DNA of 34,145 bases from Jimgerdemannia flammicorona. Taxonomy: Eukaryota > Mucoromycota > Endogonomycetes > Endogonales > Endogonaceae. The notes under the pieces are model-generated. The model made no database searches. It saw only the letters and a list, made by a program, of their open reading frames with translations, and had not been told where the DNA came from. This document shows positions 1-9,588 of this stretch, piece after piece. Numbering within the stretch: position 1 is the stretch's first letter; each line of letters starts with the position of its first letter. Location of the stretch: assembly GCA_003990745.1 (NCBI GenBank), contig RBNI01000300.1, positions 1 to 34,145 on the forward strand. The letters are read 5' to 3'. The position numbers were made by a program, and so were the translations under genes.

Positions 1-640
1 TTTTTTTAATATTATTGAAAATTTAAAATAGTAATAGCTTTTTTGTAATTTTTATTTTAGATTTAAATCCTATTTTAAGTTAAAAATAATTATCTAAAAG
101 TTTTTTTAATAATTTAAATTTATATAAATTAAAGAGTATATTGATATATAGATTGTTGAAATTAAATTTTATAGTCTTATAACTAATAAATAATTTAATA
201 TCTATTAAGTTATATTTTTTATATAAATAATACTTTAATATATTATAATATACAATCTTAATTAAGAATAAAAATCAGAGAATAGATATTTGATTATAGT
301 TATAAGAAAATCATATAATTATACAATATTTTATATTTATAGAAAATTTTATATTTATAGAAAATCTTATAGTTATAAAATAAATAAATCTTAGATCAAA
401 ATAGTTCAAAGTAATAAAATAAAAGAACTAATAAGCTTACAGATAGATATACTTTAATTGCACTTATTTCTATATCTAAAAAACTCTAAGAAGTTAAAGA
501 AGATTAAGTATTTAAAATAAAGAAATCTGCTATACTTCTCAGATTATATATATATATATATCTACTATATTATAACTTAGTATCTAATGATTGGTAATTT
601 AATATATCTCTTATTCTGTAATATAATACAGTCAAATTCA
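1..640 (+). repeat. AT-rich sequence, probably decayed 5' LTR of element C
   Basis: This stretch is almost pure A/T with no usable reading frame. It lies just upstream of a recognisable relic of a gypsy gag leader, which is where the 5' LTR of element C should be. Short stretches around 480-530 resemble the U5 region of the LTRs of A and B when C>T and G>A changes are allowed, but the match is weak. Neither LTR border is visible. It could equally be unrelated decayed repeat. Confidence 0.35.
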
Positions 641-903
641 GTTGCATTATAGAGTAAAAGATATAAATATCTCACTTTTAAGCTAAATGATAAACAATTA
701 CTACTATTCAAATATTTACTCAAATTAAACTAAGATACTTATATAAAATAGATATAAAACTACTAGTATTATATAGATATATATCTCTAATAAATTAATT
801 ATTATCTTTCTTAATAATTTAAAGTTATAAAAACTCTATCTATAATATAGCAGATAGCTCTTATATCTTTTAATCTCTGAGATCTAGTAAGAGCTATATA
901 TAT
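641..903 (+). pseudogene. Element C gag, 5' part (mutated relic)
   Basis: The sequence aligns base by base with the leader and gag start of element A (about 2409-2690) if C>T and G>A changes are accepted. The leader motif CTCACTTTTAAGCT is preserved at 671-684 (2444-2457 in A). The segment at 870-895 matches the A region coding SLRGPARD. Every frame is full of stops. The match stops abruptly at 903, where the LTR of A begins, and resumes at 9589 after the other LTR of A. This is therefore one gag gene split by the insertion of A. It is a relic of the capsid protein gene and cannot be expressed. Confidence 0.75.
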
Positions 904-1144
904 TGTAATGGTAACTCCAGAATAATGACATCAGCACAGAAGACAGTCTTTTCTTATAAGCTACCAGATTGGAGCACAAGAAGATCATATGGCATATGAG
1001 ATGAGCAATGATAACCAACTGTGAGTCATTGTAACTACAGTATAAGTATCCTGAGAAATATAAAAGAAGAATCAAGAAACTGCAGTAATAGTAACCAACA
1101 AGACCACCAATCCCAAAATAGCTCAAAGACTCACTATAAATGAA

Positions 1145-1974
1145 ATGCCTGCTGCCCACCAAATATCAAGGTCAAGAAACCACCAAGACATCTCAGTTGA
1201 AGAAAGGATGTTCTAAGACATCAGAAGAGCCATGAGGACCCACTCAAGAAGGACCCCTAGTGTCAACCTGAATACTGGTGACCCTTATCACTATATCCTC
1301 TACTGCCATGAAATAGAAACAAGGATCACTATTGCTACTAAATATCTTCAAATGTGGCAGAAGTACAAAATAGGAAATCTCCTCTGCTGAGAGTTCCTAC
1401 AGGCCAGCACTCAAGAGCTACAAGATGCCACTCTCATGGATATATATAAAATAAGAATAGCTAAGAAGATCTATCAGATCTTCAGGCATACACCATGGTT
1501 GATCCCCAACTTGGAGTATGTTAGAGTCTCAGATTTCAGAGACCTGTCATCTTGCCATATTAATATACTAGAAGCCAGGGTGGCTACAGAAGCCCAGTCC
1601 ATTATCACTCTCAATAGTGATGAAGTAGAAGACCTCTGGTATCCTATCCTCTAAAACAACCTAGACCAATTCCTGTAAGGATTGATCTCAGTATTCCAAG
1701 GCCCAAGAATCTAGGTTAGACCTCCCTAAGACCCCACATTTGTTCTCTATTTTGTGGAAGAGAACCTCATAGACTGGAGAGCTCTAGATCTTCTTGTCTC
1801 CACCACTGCCACCGAATGTAATGATGTCATTGGTGATGACATTATCTCACATGATATCAATATATGTAAGATGCACAACCTATGTAATGATAATAATTTG
1901 CAGACCTCATCTCCTTCAAAGACATCCTGACCTCTGATGATAAAGCCCCCATGGTCCTGAACATTCTGCTCTAA
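1145..1974 (+). pseudogene. LTR-internal ORF (unknown protein), copy in 5' LTR of A
   Basis: This is one of four copies of a reading frame lying wholly inside the LTR. It starts at ATG 1145 (adenine at -3) with MPAAHQ. It can be followed through DPYHYILYC, the block IPNLEYVRVSDFRDLSS and FVEENLIDW. The copy has several point stops (CAA/CAG>TAA/TAG type), then a frameshift in the last about 100 nt that leaves the conserved terminal NILL-stop out of frame. Where B has TAG at three tryptophan positions, this copy keeps TGG, which shows those codons are ancestral Trp. I recognise no domain. The frame is unrelated to Gag or Pol, which lie downstream. Its position in U3, upstream of the TATA box, means the LTR promoter seen here would not transcribe it from the 5' LTR. 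Confidence 0.75.
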
Positions 1975-2166
1975 GTCTCTTGGTTATACTGAATAATGCC
2001 AGCACTGGTATTCTGATGTGACACCAAATTATACTAGCATCTTGAACCTGTATAACCATCAGTGCCAACTCTGGAACTTAGTAGTTTTTCCTGTTCTGGT
2101 ATTTTATTTTAGTTATTAGAATTTATATTTAGCTTTATATCTTAGCAACCATTCAATTATATTTTG

Positions 2167-2199
2167 TATAAATACTTCTCTTATTTCCTCTGAAATAAA
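2167..2199 (+). promoter_or_regulatory. LTR core promoter (TATAAATA) and AATAAA signal, 5' LTR of A
   Basis: TATAAATA lies at 2167-2174 and AATAAA at 2194-2199. The same pair with the same spacing occurs in all four LTRs. The pair marks U3/R near the 3' end of the LTR, with transcription expected to start shortly after the TATA box. The start site itself is inferred. Confidence 0.6.
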
Positions 2200-2408
2200 G
2201 TCAATCTTCTTAGTGCAATATACACACTTCCTTACAAGCAATCTAAGAGATAACAAGATAGTTAAAGATAAGAAGTTTGAGGACTATAAGACCTTGGAAA
2301 GACACTTCAATAAGAACTTACTTATAACAAACTTGAGTTAGTCTAAGAGATACATCTTGAAGAGAATCTGGCATATTTGAAGGACTCAGTGACTACTATG
2401 TGACAACT

Positions 2409-2426
2409 TGGTGCCTATTGGCTGGT
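2409..2426 (+). other. Primer-binding site of element A
   Basis: TGGTGCCTATTGGCTGGT begins 3 nt after the LTR end, starting with TGG as expected for pairing to a tRNA CCA tail. Element B has the same site at the same distance with one base different. I could not assign the tRNA. Confidence 0.6.
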
Positions 2427-2507
2427 GATTTAAGACAAATTCCTCACTTTTAAGCTGAAAAATGAACAACCCCCACAACAACTACTCTGACTACAAGAGT
2501 CACCCCT

Positions 2508-3785
2508 GTAAGTATTCAAGATAAGATAGAAATACATCTCCCAACATTCTATAGATATACTACTGAAGAGTCAATCCTGACCTTCATTGAAGACTTTGAA
2601 CAATTTGCTGCCATACAAGCCCTTATTGTGGATGTACAATTGGTCCTTCTATCAGTCAGTCTTAGAGGACCTGCTAGAGACAAGTTCAATGTAGCCACTA
2701 TTGCTAATAATGGTACAGCCAAACTTGCCAACATGAAGGCCTTCTTCAGAACAACATATTATATTAAAGAAATCAAGCAAGCTCTCAAGAATCAACTCAA
2801 TACTATCTATCAGAGACTCAGTGAAGATCCTAACTCATTCTATACCTAAATCTGCCACCAGATTATCTTGGCTGGCTATTATGATGCCCTCAAGGAACAA
2901 ATAGTGGATTCAACCTTCCTCAAAGGAGTTCATCCTGAAATTGCCCTAGCAATCCAGTCTACCCCAGCTATACTAACCCTTGATCAGAAAGTGGTCTTTG
3001 TATAGAGATATTGGACTGCCAGACATCCTGCTGAACACTCAATAGAGAAAATAACTGGCATCAAGATGGAGCCATCAAAGTCAACTAGTATCATACCTGC
3101 CACAGTTGTAAACAGACAATCAACCCCATCTACCTCTAAGGCAGCCAAAGCTGATCCAGTGGAAGAACTCACCAAGCAGTTTGTCAAGATGACTGCACAT
3201 CTTGGTAATGTTGTTAGAGAAGTCTGAAGCACCAACAAGAGACCAGTGCAGAGATTTGCAGCTACTATAGAAGAATGCAATATCATATGCTTCAGATGTG
3301 GAGAAGAAGGCCACTATGTAAAGAATTACATGATTGAAATAAGATACAAAGCCCAACTAAGCAATGCTAGCAGAACCAGAGAACAAATCAATACAGTAGT
3401 CATCAAGGAGATTGGTGATACTGATGATGAAGAATACTATGAGGAGCTCAAATTCTACTCTATTACTGAAGGTACCAGAACCCAGTCCAAGCCCTATGAC
3501 AGGAAGAGCAACAGTAAGCCAGTTGGAAGACCAAAGAAGACCCCAGCTATCACTATTCAAAGAAAGACCCAACCCAAGAAGATTGATCAAGATATGGAGT
3601 TAGATGAAGCCACCTGCCAAATTATTGAAGGCACTACTCCAGTCTCAGGAAAAAGTGAGAGCAAGAAGAAATAGAAGCTGTGCAAGACCAAGATCCACCA
3701 GTATGATATCTATAAAGATCTCAAGGAATAGAAGGTCAATGCTACTTTTGGACAACTAGCTAAAGTCTCTGCCTTTAGACAACAG
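2508..3785 (+). pseudogene. gag: Gag (capsid/nucleocapsid region), element A
   Basis: Gag packages the element RNA in cytoplasmic particles. One frame runs from about 2508 through TEESILTFIEDFEQ and the capsid-like block SLRGPARDKFN to a CCHC zinc knuckle near 3290-3335 (CFRCGEEGHYVKNY). The last Cys of the knuckle has become Tyr. A charged tail rich in Lys, Glu and Asp follows. The true start is unclear: the first ATG of the leader (2462) is in another frame and soon closes, and a TGA at 2463 precedes the Gag frame in both A and B. In-frame stops at several places match Gln, Arg or Lys codons in B or C. The same frame runs into the protease with no frame change, so Gag and Pol were probably one polyprotein. 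Confidence 0.85.
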
Positions 3786-4340
3786 TTGAGAGTAGGACTT
3801 GCAACTACTGCCCAAAATCAAGAGTATAAGATTGTAGAAGCTCACAATGCACAGAAAGAATCTGAAGACCAGCACAAGATATCAGCCTATACCTCATGTC
3901 AGATTGAAGACTGTATCTTTGATACCATCATTGATACTGGTGCTGAAGGATATCTCATAAGTAAGAAGACAATTGACCACCTAGGTTGGGACATTGAAGA
4001 GTCCACCAAGATGATCTATATTATAACAGATAATATATGAGCTACCCCCCTTGGCAAAATCTGAGAAGTTCTCATTAAGATAGGAGGAGCTACCATCTCA
4101 GTAAACATGATTGTTATAAGCGCCACCAACTATAACATCCTTATTGATAACCAATGACTTCACAAGACCAAGGCCATCATTGACCTCAATACCCAGAAGA
4201 TGTAGATCAACTATAGAGGAAGAAAGGTATGAGTCTCTATAAATGTCCACAAAGGAGTTCTACTAGATATAGAGGAAGGAGATGAAGAGAACACAGAGGT
4301 CTTCATGCACTCGGTAAACAAGAACAAGAACAAGACACCC
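3786..4340 (+). pseudogene. Aspartic protease (retropepsin) region, element A
   Basis: The protease would cut the Gag-Pol polyprotein. The catalytic DTGA is at 3933-3944 in the context IIDTGAEGYLISKK, followed by a hydrophobic stretch as in pepsin-like retroviral proteases. It continues the Gag frame. Downstream are point stops (TGA near 4038 and 4062, also present as TGA in B at the second site) and a segment matching NYNILID. Near 4342 a 1-nt deletion relative to B shifts the frame before the dUTPase domain. The linker after the protease is rich in Lys and Glu and has no domain that I recognise. Confidence 0.8.
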
Positions 4341-4639
4341 AACTCACAGATGAGCAGTGGTACAACAAGATCATCGATGGCTATATCTCTCAAGGAAGAT
4401 ACCCCCATGGTACTAGGATGTACTGCTCTGAACACCTGAATGACTGCTGGTCCTGTATCAGTGAAGTCAGGAAAATCTACCAACAGAAACATAAGCAAGA
4501 AGCCACTGAAACAAAAAGGAAAGCTGAAGAAGATGACTAGCCCCCAGAGCTTCAGGCTGACAGTAACAATGAGGAGGAATAAGAATCAGACATCACCCTC
4601 AAGGTCAAGAAGTTTCACCCCAAAGCCAAGATCTCAGAA

Positions 4640-5107
4640 TACAAGACTAAAAGAGCTATAGGAATAGACCTTGCCAGCATTCAAGATGCTACCCTTGAAC
4701 CACAGACCACCACCCTACTTGGCACTAGAATTGGAGTCAAGCTGCCAGAAAACCATGCCAGAATAATCAAGACCAGGAGCAGTCTGGCCAAAAGTGAAAT
4801 CTCAGTTGAAGGAGGAGTAATTGACCCTAATTATACTGGTGAGATCTTCCTCATAGTCAGGAATCACAACTCCACCACTCTATTCAAAGTTAAGAAGTAT
4901 GACAGGATTGGCCAGATGCTGATCTATGAAATCAAGAAGCCTAAGATCATAGAAGCCATCAAACTCATCAAGACCAAGAGAGAAGAACAAGGCTTTGGAT
5001 TTACTGGAAGAGGAGTCTATGCTGCCACTAAGATTACCAAACTTGAGCATAAGAAAGACAAGGACCAGACAAACACATATACACTATTGGAGAAAACTTT
5101 CCTCTGA
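4640..5107 (+). pseudogene. dUTPase-like domain, element A
   Basis: dUTPase hydrolyses dUTP to dUMP and keeps uracil out of cDNA. The five family motifs appear in order: I AIGIDLAS (from 4655), II RSSLA (4775-4789), III GVIDPNYTGE (4814-4843) with the Asp and Tyr of the uracil-binding hairpin, IV DRIGQML (4901 on) and V GFGFTGRG (4991 on). The span from I to V is about 120 residues, a normal core length for the trimeric family. It lies between protease and RT in the Pol polyprotein. Motif II has Ser where most dUTPases have Gly (RSGLA), and motif V has Phe for Ser, so activity is uncertain even before decay. A frameshift near 5060 ends the frame at TGA 5105-5107. Confidence 0.82.
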
Positions 5108-6528
5108 AAGAACAACTTCTTAAGATCCTGCATCAGAATAAAGAAGTACTTGCTACAGACTTCAGGGATATCTACAACCTAGAATCCAAGTACTACCATG
5201 AAGTTGACACTGATGATACCAAGCCCATCTATCAGAAAGCCAGACCCATACCACCTGCCTACAGAGAATGGCTATGAGCAGAACTCAAGGAAATAGATGA
5301 AGCCAGAATCATCAAGCAAGCTATTAGCTCCTGGGCCTCACCCATTGTTCTTACCCTGAAGAAAGGAAGCAAGTCTAGAGAGTTTGCACCAAGACTCTAC
5401 ATTGACTATAGGAAGCTCAATGCCATCACCAAGAAGGATAGGCAGCCCTTGTCAAATATTCAAGAAATCCTTACTACCCTTAGAAGTGAAGCCAAATACT
5501 ATACCACCTTGGATCTGTTCTCAGACTTCCATCAGATTGGTCTCACTCAAGATGCTAGTGAGAAATCAGCCTTCATCACACCTGATGCCACCTATATTTA
5601 CTTATAAATACCATTTGTAATATGCAATGCTCCAGTAAGTTTTTAGTGAATGATGAACAGAGTCTTCAGCAATAAGATTGGAAAATGGCTCTTTGTCTAT
5701 GTTGATAATGTGATCATCTTCAGCAACACTGTATGGAAACATATCAATCATATACAGCTAGCCCTCAAGAAGCTCAAGGAGCATGACCTTTACATCAAGT
5801 CTAAGAAATATAAGTTTGTGGCTCAGGAAATTGCCTACCTAGGACACCTCATCAACCAGATCAGAATCCACACAGACCCTATAAAGATTGAGGCTGTTGC
5901 AGCCTATCTGAGACCCAGAACAACCACAGAAGTCCATGCCTTCCTTGAACTGGCCAGCTACTACAGAAGGTTCATCAAAGGATACTCTAATATTACAGCA
6001 CCTATCTACGAGCTACTGAAGAAGGAGACCAAATTCGAATGGACTAAGGAATGCCAAGAAATCTTCAATAAACTCAAGACCAGATTGACCCAAGCACCTA
6101 TCCTCAGAAGACCAGATTGGAACCTAGAATTCATCCTGCAGACAGATGCGAGTGCTATAGGACTTAGAGCAGTCCTAGCTCAGAAGAAAGATAGACATGA
6201 ATATGTCATCTCCTATGCAAGCTGAGGTACCTGTAGAGCAGAACAGAACTATGAGTCATGTAAGCTTGAATACTTAGCAGTAGTTTGGGCAGTAGACAAG
6301 TTCCACTACTACCTAGCTGGGAAACACTTCACTATTCAAACAGACCATTCTGCTCTTGCCTGGCTATTCTACACTCTGAACCCCAAAGGAATATATGTCA
6401 GATGGATCTACAGGCTGCAAGAGTATAACTGTACTATCAAGCACTACTCAGGAAGAACCAATACCAATACTGATACACTCTTAAGGACACTCCAAAACAC
6501 TCTTATCAAGACTATTCAACATGAATAA
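5108..6528 (+). pseudogene. pol: Reverse transcriptase and RNase H, element A
   Basis: RT blocks are readable in order: KPIYQKARPIPP, FAPRLYIDYRKLN, TTLDLFSDFHQI, then FVYVDNVIIFS at about 5692-5724. The catalytic YVDD is YVDN at 5698-5709 (GAT>AAT), which would abolish polymerase activity. Thumb and connection follow with YLGHLI and FLELASYYRRFI. RNase H follows with QTDAS, KLEYLAVVWA, TDHSALAW and NTDTLL, carrying the acidic residues. The RT frame is offset from the dUTPase frame by a 1-nt deletion not found in B. Stops at 5604, 5644-5649 and 6223 are point changes. The frame closes at TAA 6526-6528, and integrase continues in the +1 frame. Confidence 0.92.
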
Positions 6529-7768
6529 GGAGCTATACTATGGATTAATTAGCTATCTTGGACAGTGGAAGATGTCCAACCATCTTGAACCCTGGACAAT
6601 CACTATCATCAACTGGACTTGGAAACAGTTTGAACTAAACAATACTACACTCAGAAAAGAAGGAAAGCTAATAATACCTGAATACAAGAAGTATCAAGTA
6701 ATGAAGAAAGTATATGAGCAAGGACACCTAGGAGAAACCAATACATATGACAAGGTAAGAAGAACTATGTGGTGGCCCAAGATTAAAGAAGACCTGTACC
6801 AATTTGTCAAAAGGTGTGACAAGTGCCAAAAACAGAAACAATATCAGCAAGACCAGGTATCTGGGTCATCAAGAATTGAGCCTATCTCCTTCCACCACAT
6901 CATAATGGATATCATTGGGCCACTACCAGTAACATTATCAGGAAACTGCTATATTATAGTTATTATAGACCTCTTCATCAAATGGATAGAGGCAGAAGTA
7001 TTACAAGAAGCCAATGCCCTCTCTATAGCTGACTTCTTGTACCAAGAAATCATCTGCCACTACAAGACACTGAAGCAAATCACAACAGATCATGGTACAG
7101 AATTTGTCAATGGATTCTATGAGATAATGTATCAGAAATACAAGATCCAGCACATCAAGACCACTGCATACCACTCTCAAGGAAATGGACAGACAGAGAG
7201 AACCAATAAGACCCTCAAGAACATTCTGGCCAAGATCTCAGAGATATATGAGAATTGGGATAACTATCTCCCAACTGCCCTCTCTGTCCTATGAGATATA
7301 TAGTCACAGAGTACACCCTTTACCCCAAGGGAACTGCTCTTCAGAGAAGAAGATTCTGATGGAACCTCAGTCATAAATCTAGACCTAACTTAGAGATGGA
7401 TTGATGTAGAAATCTGGAGACTACACCAAATCAGAAAGAAGGCTGAAGATTATATTATCAAGTCACAAGCACTGACAAGAAAGAATGTAAAAAAGAATCA
7501 CAAGACTCTATAACCCATCCAAATCAGAGAAAAGGTCCTACTGTATCAAAATATGGTAGAAGCCTCATAGTCATGAAAACTGGAGCCCAAATGAGAAGAA
7601 CCCTTCTATGTGCAAGATATCAAGAGAACTATCTTCTGGCTTAGAAAAATCTCAAGAACTATACTACCTACTACAGTACATAGGAACAGACTTAAGAAGT
7701 ACCACAAACCTATATAAGAGAAGCAAAATGTGATGACCACCTGCAAGGTTCTAGTCCACAAATCATAA
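6485..7768 (+). pseudogene. Integrase, element A
   Basis: Integrase inserts the cDNA into the genome. An HHCC zinc finger is seen in part (GHLGETNTYDK, then CDKCQKQK; the first His of the HHCC set in B is Tyr here). It is followed by the DDE core: MDIIGPLP, TTDHGTEF and QGNGQTERTNK, so Asp, Asp and Glu are all kept. The C-terminal module near 7600-7710 has the GPF/Y pattern (EPFYVQDI, TVHRNRLKKYHKP) with point stops. No chromodomain follows. The open segment 6485-7294 lies +1 relative to RNase H, and B shows the same offset at the same place. Downstream of the TGA at 7292 the frame continues with more stops to TAA 7766-7768. Confidence 0.9.
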
Positions 7769-8071
7769 CAGCATATTCTGTGACCAGCAGGCTATCTGTC
7801 TGGACCATTCTCTAAGAGATATAGCACCAGCAACTACTCATCCATGAGACTTTTGAAGCCAGAGGAGTTTGAACTGTCAACTGATTGGTCAAGATCAGAA
7901 TCAGGCTCTTGCTCTATATGAAGGGAGTGACTCTTCACCATTATGCCAAAATACAAAGGGAAGATACCAGCCCATAAATACCACTTTTCGACCCCTTGCT
8001 AGAGGTTATGGGATCTGCAAATTTTTCAGGACTAGACCAATGAATAAGGATGTTTGAGAAGATCCTTATTC
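7769..8071 (+). other. Non-coding stretch between integrase and 3' LTR of A
   Basis: About 300 bp that align with 20531-20830 of element B. I see no conserved protein frame. A short open stretch at 7869-8057 is not kept in B. It is presumably the 3' untranslated part of the internal region, and upstream sequence for the LTR-encoded frame. Confidence 0.6.
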
Positions 8072-8081
8072 AGGAGGAAGA
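8072..8081 (+). other. Polypurine tract of element A
   Basis: AGGAGGAAGA directly abuts the first base of the 3' LTR (8082). This is the standard place for plus-strand priming. Element B has a matching purine tract at its 3' LTR. Confidence 0.7.
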
Positions 8082-8323
8082 TGTAATGGTGATCCCAGAA
8101 TGATGACATCAGCATAGGAGACAGTCTCTCCTTACAAGCCATCAGATTGGAACACAAGAAGATCATAAGGTATATGAGATGAGCAATGATGACCAACTGT
8201 AAGTCATTGTGACTACAGTACAAGCATCCTGAGGAATATAAAAGAAGAATCAAGGAACTGCAGTAACAGTAACCAATAAGACCCACCAATCCCAAAATAG
8301 CTCAAAGACTCACTATAAATAAA

Positions 8324-9157
8324 ATATCTGCTGCTGCCCACCAAACCTCAAGGTCAAGGAACCACTAAGACATCTCAGTTGAAGAAAGGATATTTCAAGA
8401 CATCAAAAGAGCCATGAGGACCTACTCAAAAAGAACTCCTAGTGTTAACCTGGGTACTGATGACCCTTATCACTATATTCTCTACTGTTGTAAAATAGAA
8501 ACAAGGATCACTATTGCTACTAAATGCCTCTAAATATGGCAGGAGTACAAAATAGAAAACCTTCTTTGCCAGGAGTTCCCACAGGCCAGCACTCAAGAGC
8601 TACAAGATACCATTCCCATGGATATATATGAAATGAGGATAGCTAAGAAGATCCATCAGATCTTTAGGCATATACTATGATCGATCTCCAACTTGGAGTA
8701 TATTAGAGTCTCAGATTTCAGAGACCTGTTATCCCACCATATTAATGCACTAGAAGCCAGGGTGGCTACAGAAGCCCAGTCCACTATCACCCTCAATAGT
8801 GATGAAGTAGAAGACTTCTGGTATCCTATCCTCCAGGATAACTCAGACCAATTCTTGCAAAGATTGATCTCAGTATTCTAAGGCCTAAGTATCCAGATTA
8901 GATTTCCTCAAGACCCCATATTTGTTCCCTATTTTGTAGAAGAGAACCTCATAGACTAGAGAGCTCCAGATCTCCTTGTCTCCACCACCACTGCTGAACA
9001 TGATGACATCATTGGTGATGATGTTATCCTGTATAACATTAACATACATGAGACATGTAATCTATGCAATGATGATGAATTCATGGACCTCATCTCCTTC
9101 GAAGACATCCTGACCTCTGATGATGAAGTCTCTATAGTTCTGAACATTCTGCTCTAA
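8324..9157 (+). pseudogene. LTR-internal ORF (unknown protein), copy in 3' LTR of A
   Basis: 278 codons run in one frame from 8324 to TAA 9155-9157 without a single frameshift. The start codon is ATA here (ATG in the other three LTRs). About five internal stops are point changes; the other copies keep Gln or Trp at these places. Recognisable blocks: DPYHYILYC, ISNLEYIRVSDFRDLLSHHINALEARV (two parts), EVEDFWYPILQD, FVEENLID and an acidic C-terminus (NDDEFMDLISF, then TSDDE, ending NILL). Compared with the B copy (273 codons) the insertions and deletions keep the frame. I recognise no family. The middle looks like a folded, mostly helical protein, and the C-terminal 50 residues are acidic and mixed with Leu/Ile. 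Confidence 0.8.
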
Positions 9158-9349
9158 GTCTCTTAGTTATACTGAATAATGCCAGCACTAGTATTCTGAT
9201 GTGACACCAAATTATACCAGCATCCTGAATCTGTACAACCATTAGTGCTGACCCTGAAACTTAGCAGTTTTTCCTATCCTGGAATTTTATTTTAGTTATT
9301 GGAATTTATATTTAGCTTTATATCTTAGCAACCATTGAATTATATTTTG

Positions 9350-9382
9350 TATAAATACTCCTCTTATTTCTTCTGAAATAAA
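9350..9382 (+). promoter_or_regulatory. LTR core promoter and AATAAA, 3' LTR of A
   Basis: TATAAATA at 9350-9357 and AATAAA at 9377-9382. In the 3' LTR the latter would act as the poly(A) signal of the genomic transcript. Confidence 0.6.
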
Positions 9383-9588
9383 GTCAGTCTTCTCAGTACA
9401 ATATACACACTTCCTTGCAAGCAATCTAAAAGATAACAAGACAGTTAAAGATAAGAAGTTTGAGGACTATAAGACCTTGGGAAGACACTCCAATAAGAAC
9501 TTACTTATAACAAACTTGAGTTAGTCTAAGAGATACACCTTAAAGAGAATCTGGTATATTTGAAGGACTCAGCAACCACTATATGACA

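Larger units (their letters stand above)
904..2405 (+). repeat. 5' LTR of element A
   Basis: The borders come from alignment with the 3' LTR of A (8082-9588) and both LTRs of B, and follow the TG...CA rule (TGT...ACA). At 1502 bp it is long for a fungal gypsy LTR. The TATA-like box and AATAAA signal lie in the last 240 bp, so U3 is about 1.26 kb. Most of U3 is taken by an open frame described separately. The two LTRs of A differ at many sites, mostly transitions, so the element is not recent or was mutated after insertion. Confidence 0.92.
904..9588 (+). mobile_element. Ty3/gypsy LTR retrotransposon A, complete but inactivated
   Basis: The element has two LTRs of about 1.5 kb that start TGTAATGG and end TGACA, a primer-binding site 3 nt inside the 5' LTR, and a purine tract abutting the 3' LTR. 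Internal order is Gag, protease, dUTPase-like domain, RT, RNase H, integrase. Integrase downstream of RT/RNase H defines the Ty3/gypsy (Metaviridae) order. It is flanked by ATAT at 900-903 and 9589-9592, a possible 4-bp target duplication, although the flanks are AT-rich. It sits in the gag of relic C. Many in-frame stops, at least two 1-nt deletions and a mutated RT active site show it is dead. Element B is a sister copy on the other strand. Confidence 0.93.
8082..9588 (+). repeat. 3' LTR of element A
   Basis: A 1507-bp direct repeat of 904-2405, from TGTAATGG to TGACA. The flanking sequence after 9588 is not part of the element: it continues the gag of C. The repeat contains the best-preserved A copy of the LTR-internal frame, a TATAAATA box and AATAAA. 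Confidence 0.93.

Noticed and set aside
3357..3590. Minus-strand frames opposite gag in A, and the + strand versions opposite gag in B (25034-25531)
   Set aside because: They mirror the conserved Gag sequence on the other strand and carry no motif.
4440..4661. Lys/Ser-rich frame at 4440-4661 and its match at 23941-24162
   Set aside because: Off-frame reading of the Lys/Glu linker before the dUTPase. The Pol frame through the same bases continues into motif I.
7869..8057. 62-codon frame upstream of the 3' LTR of A
   Set aside because: Not kept in the aligned region of B (20531-20830).
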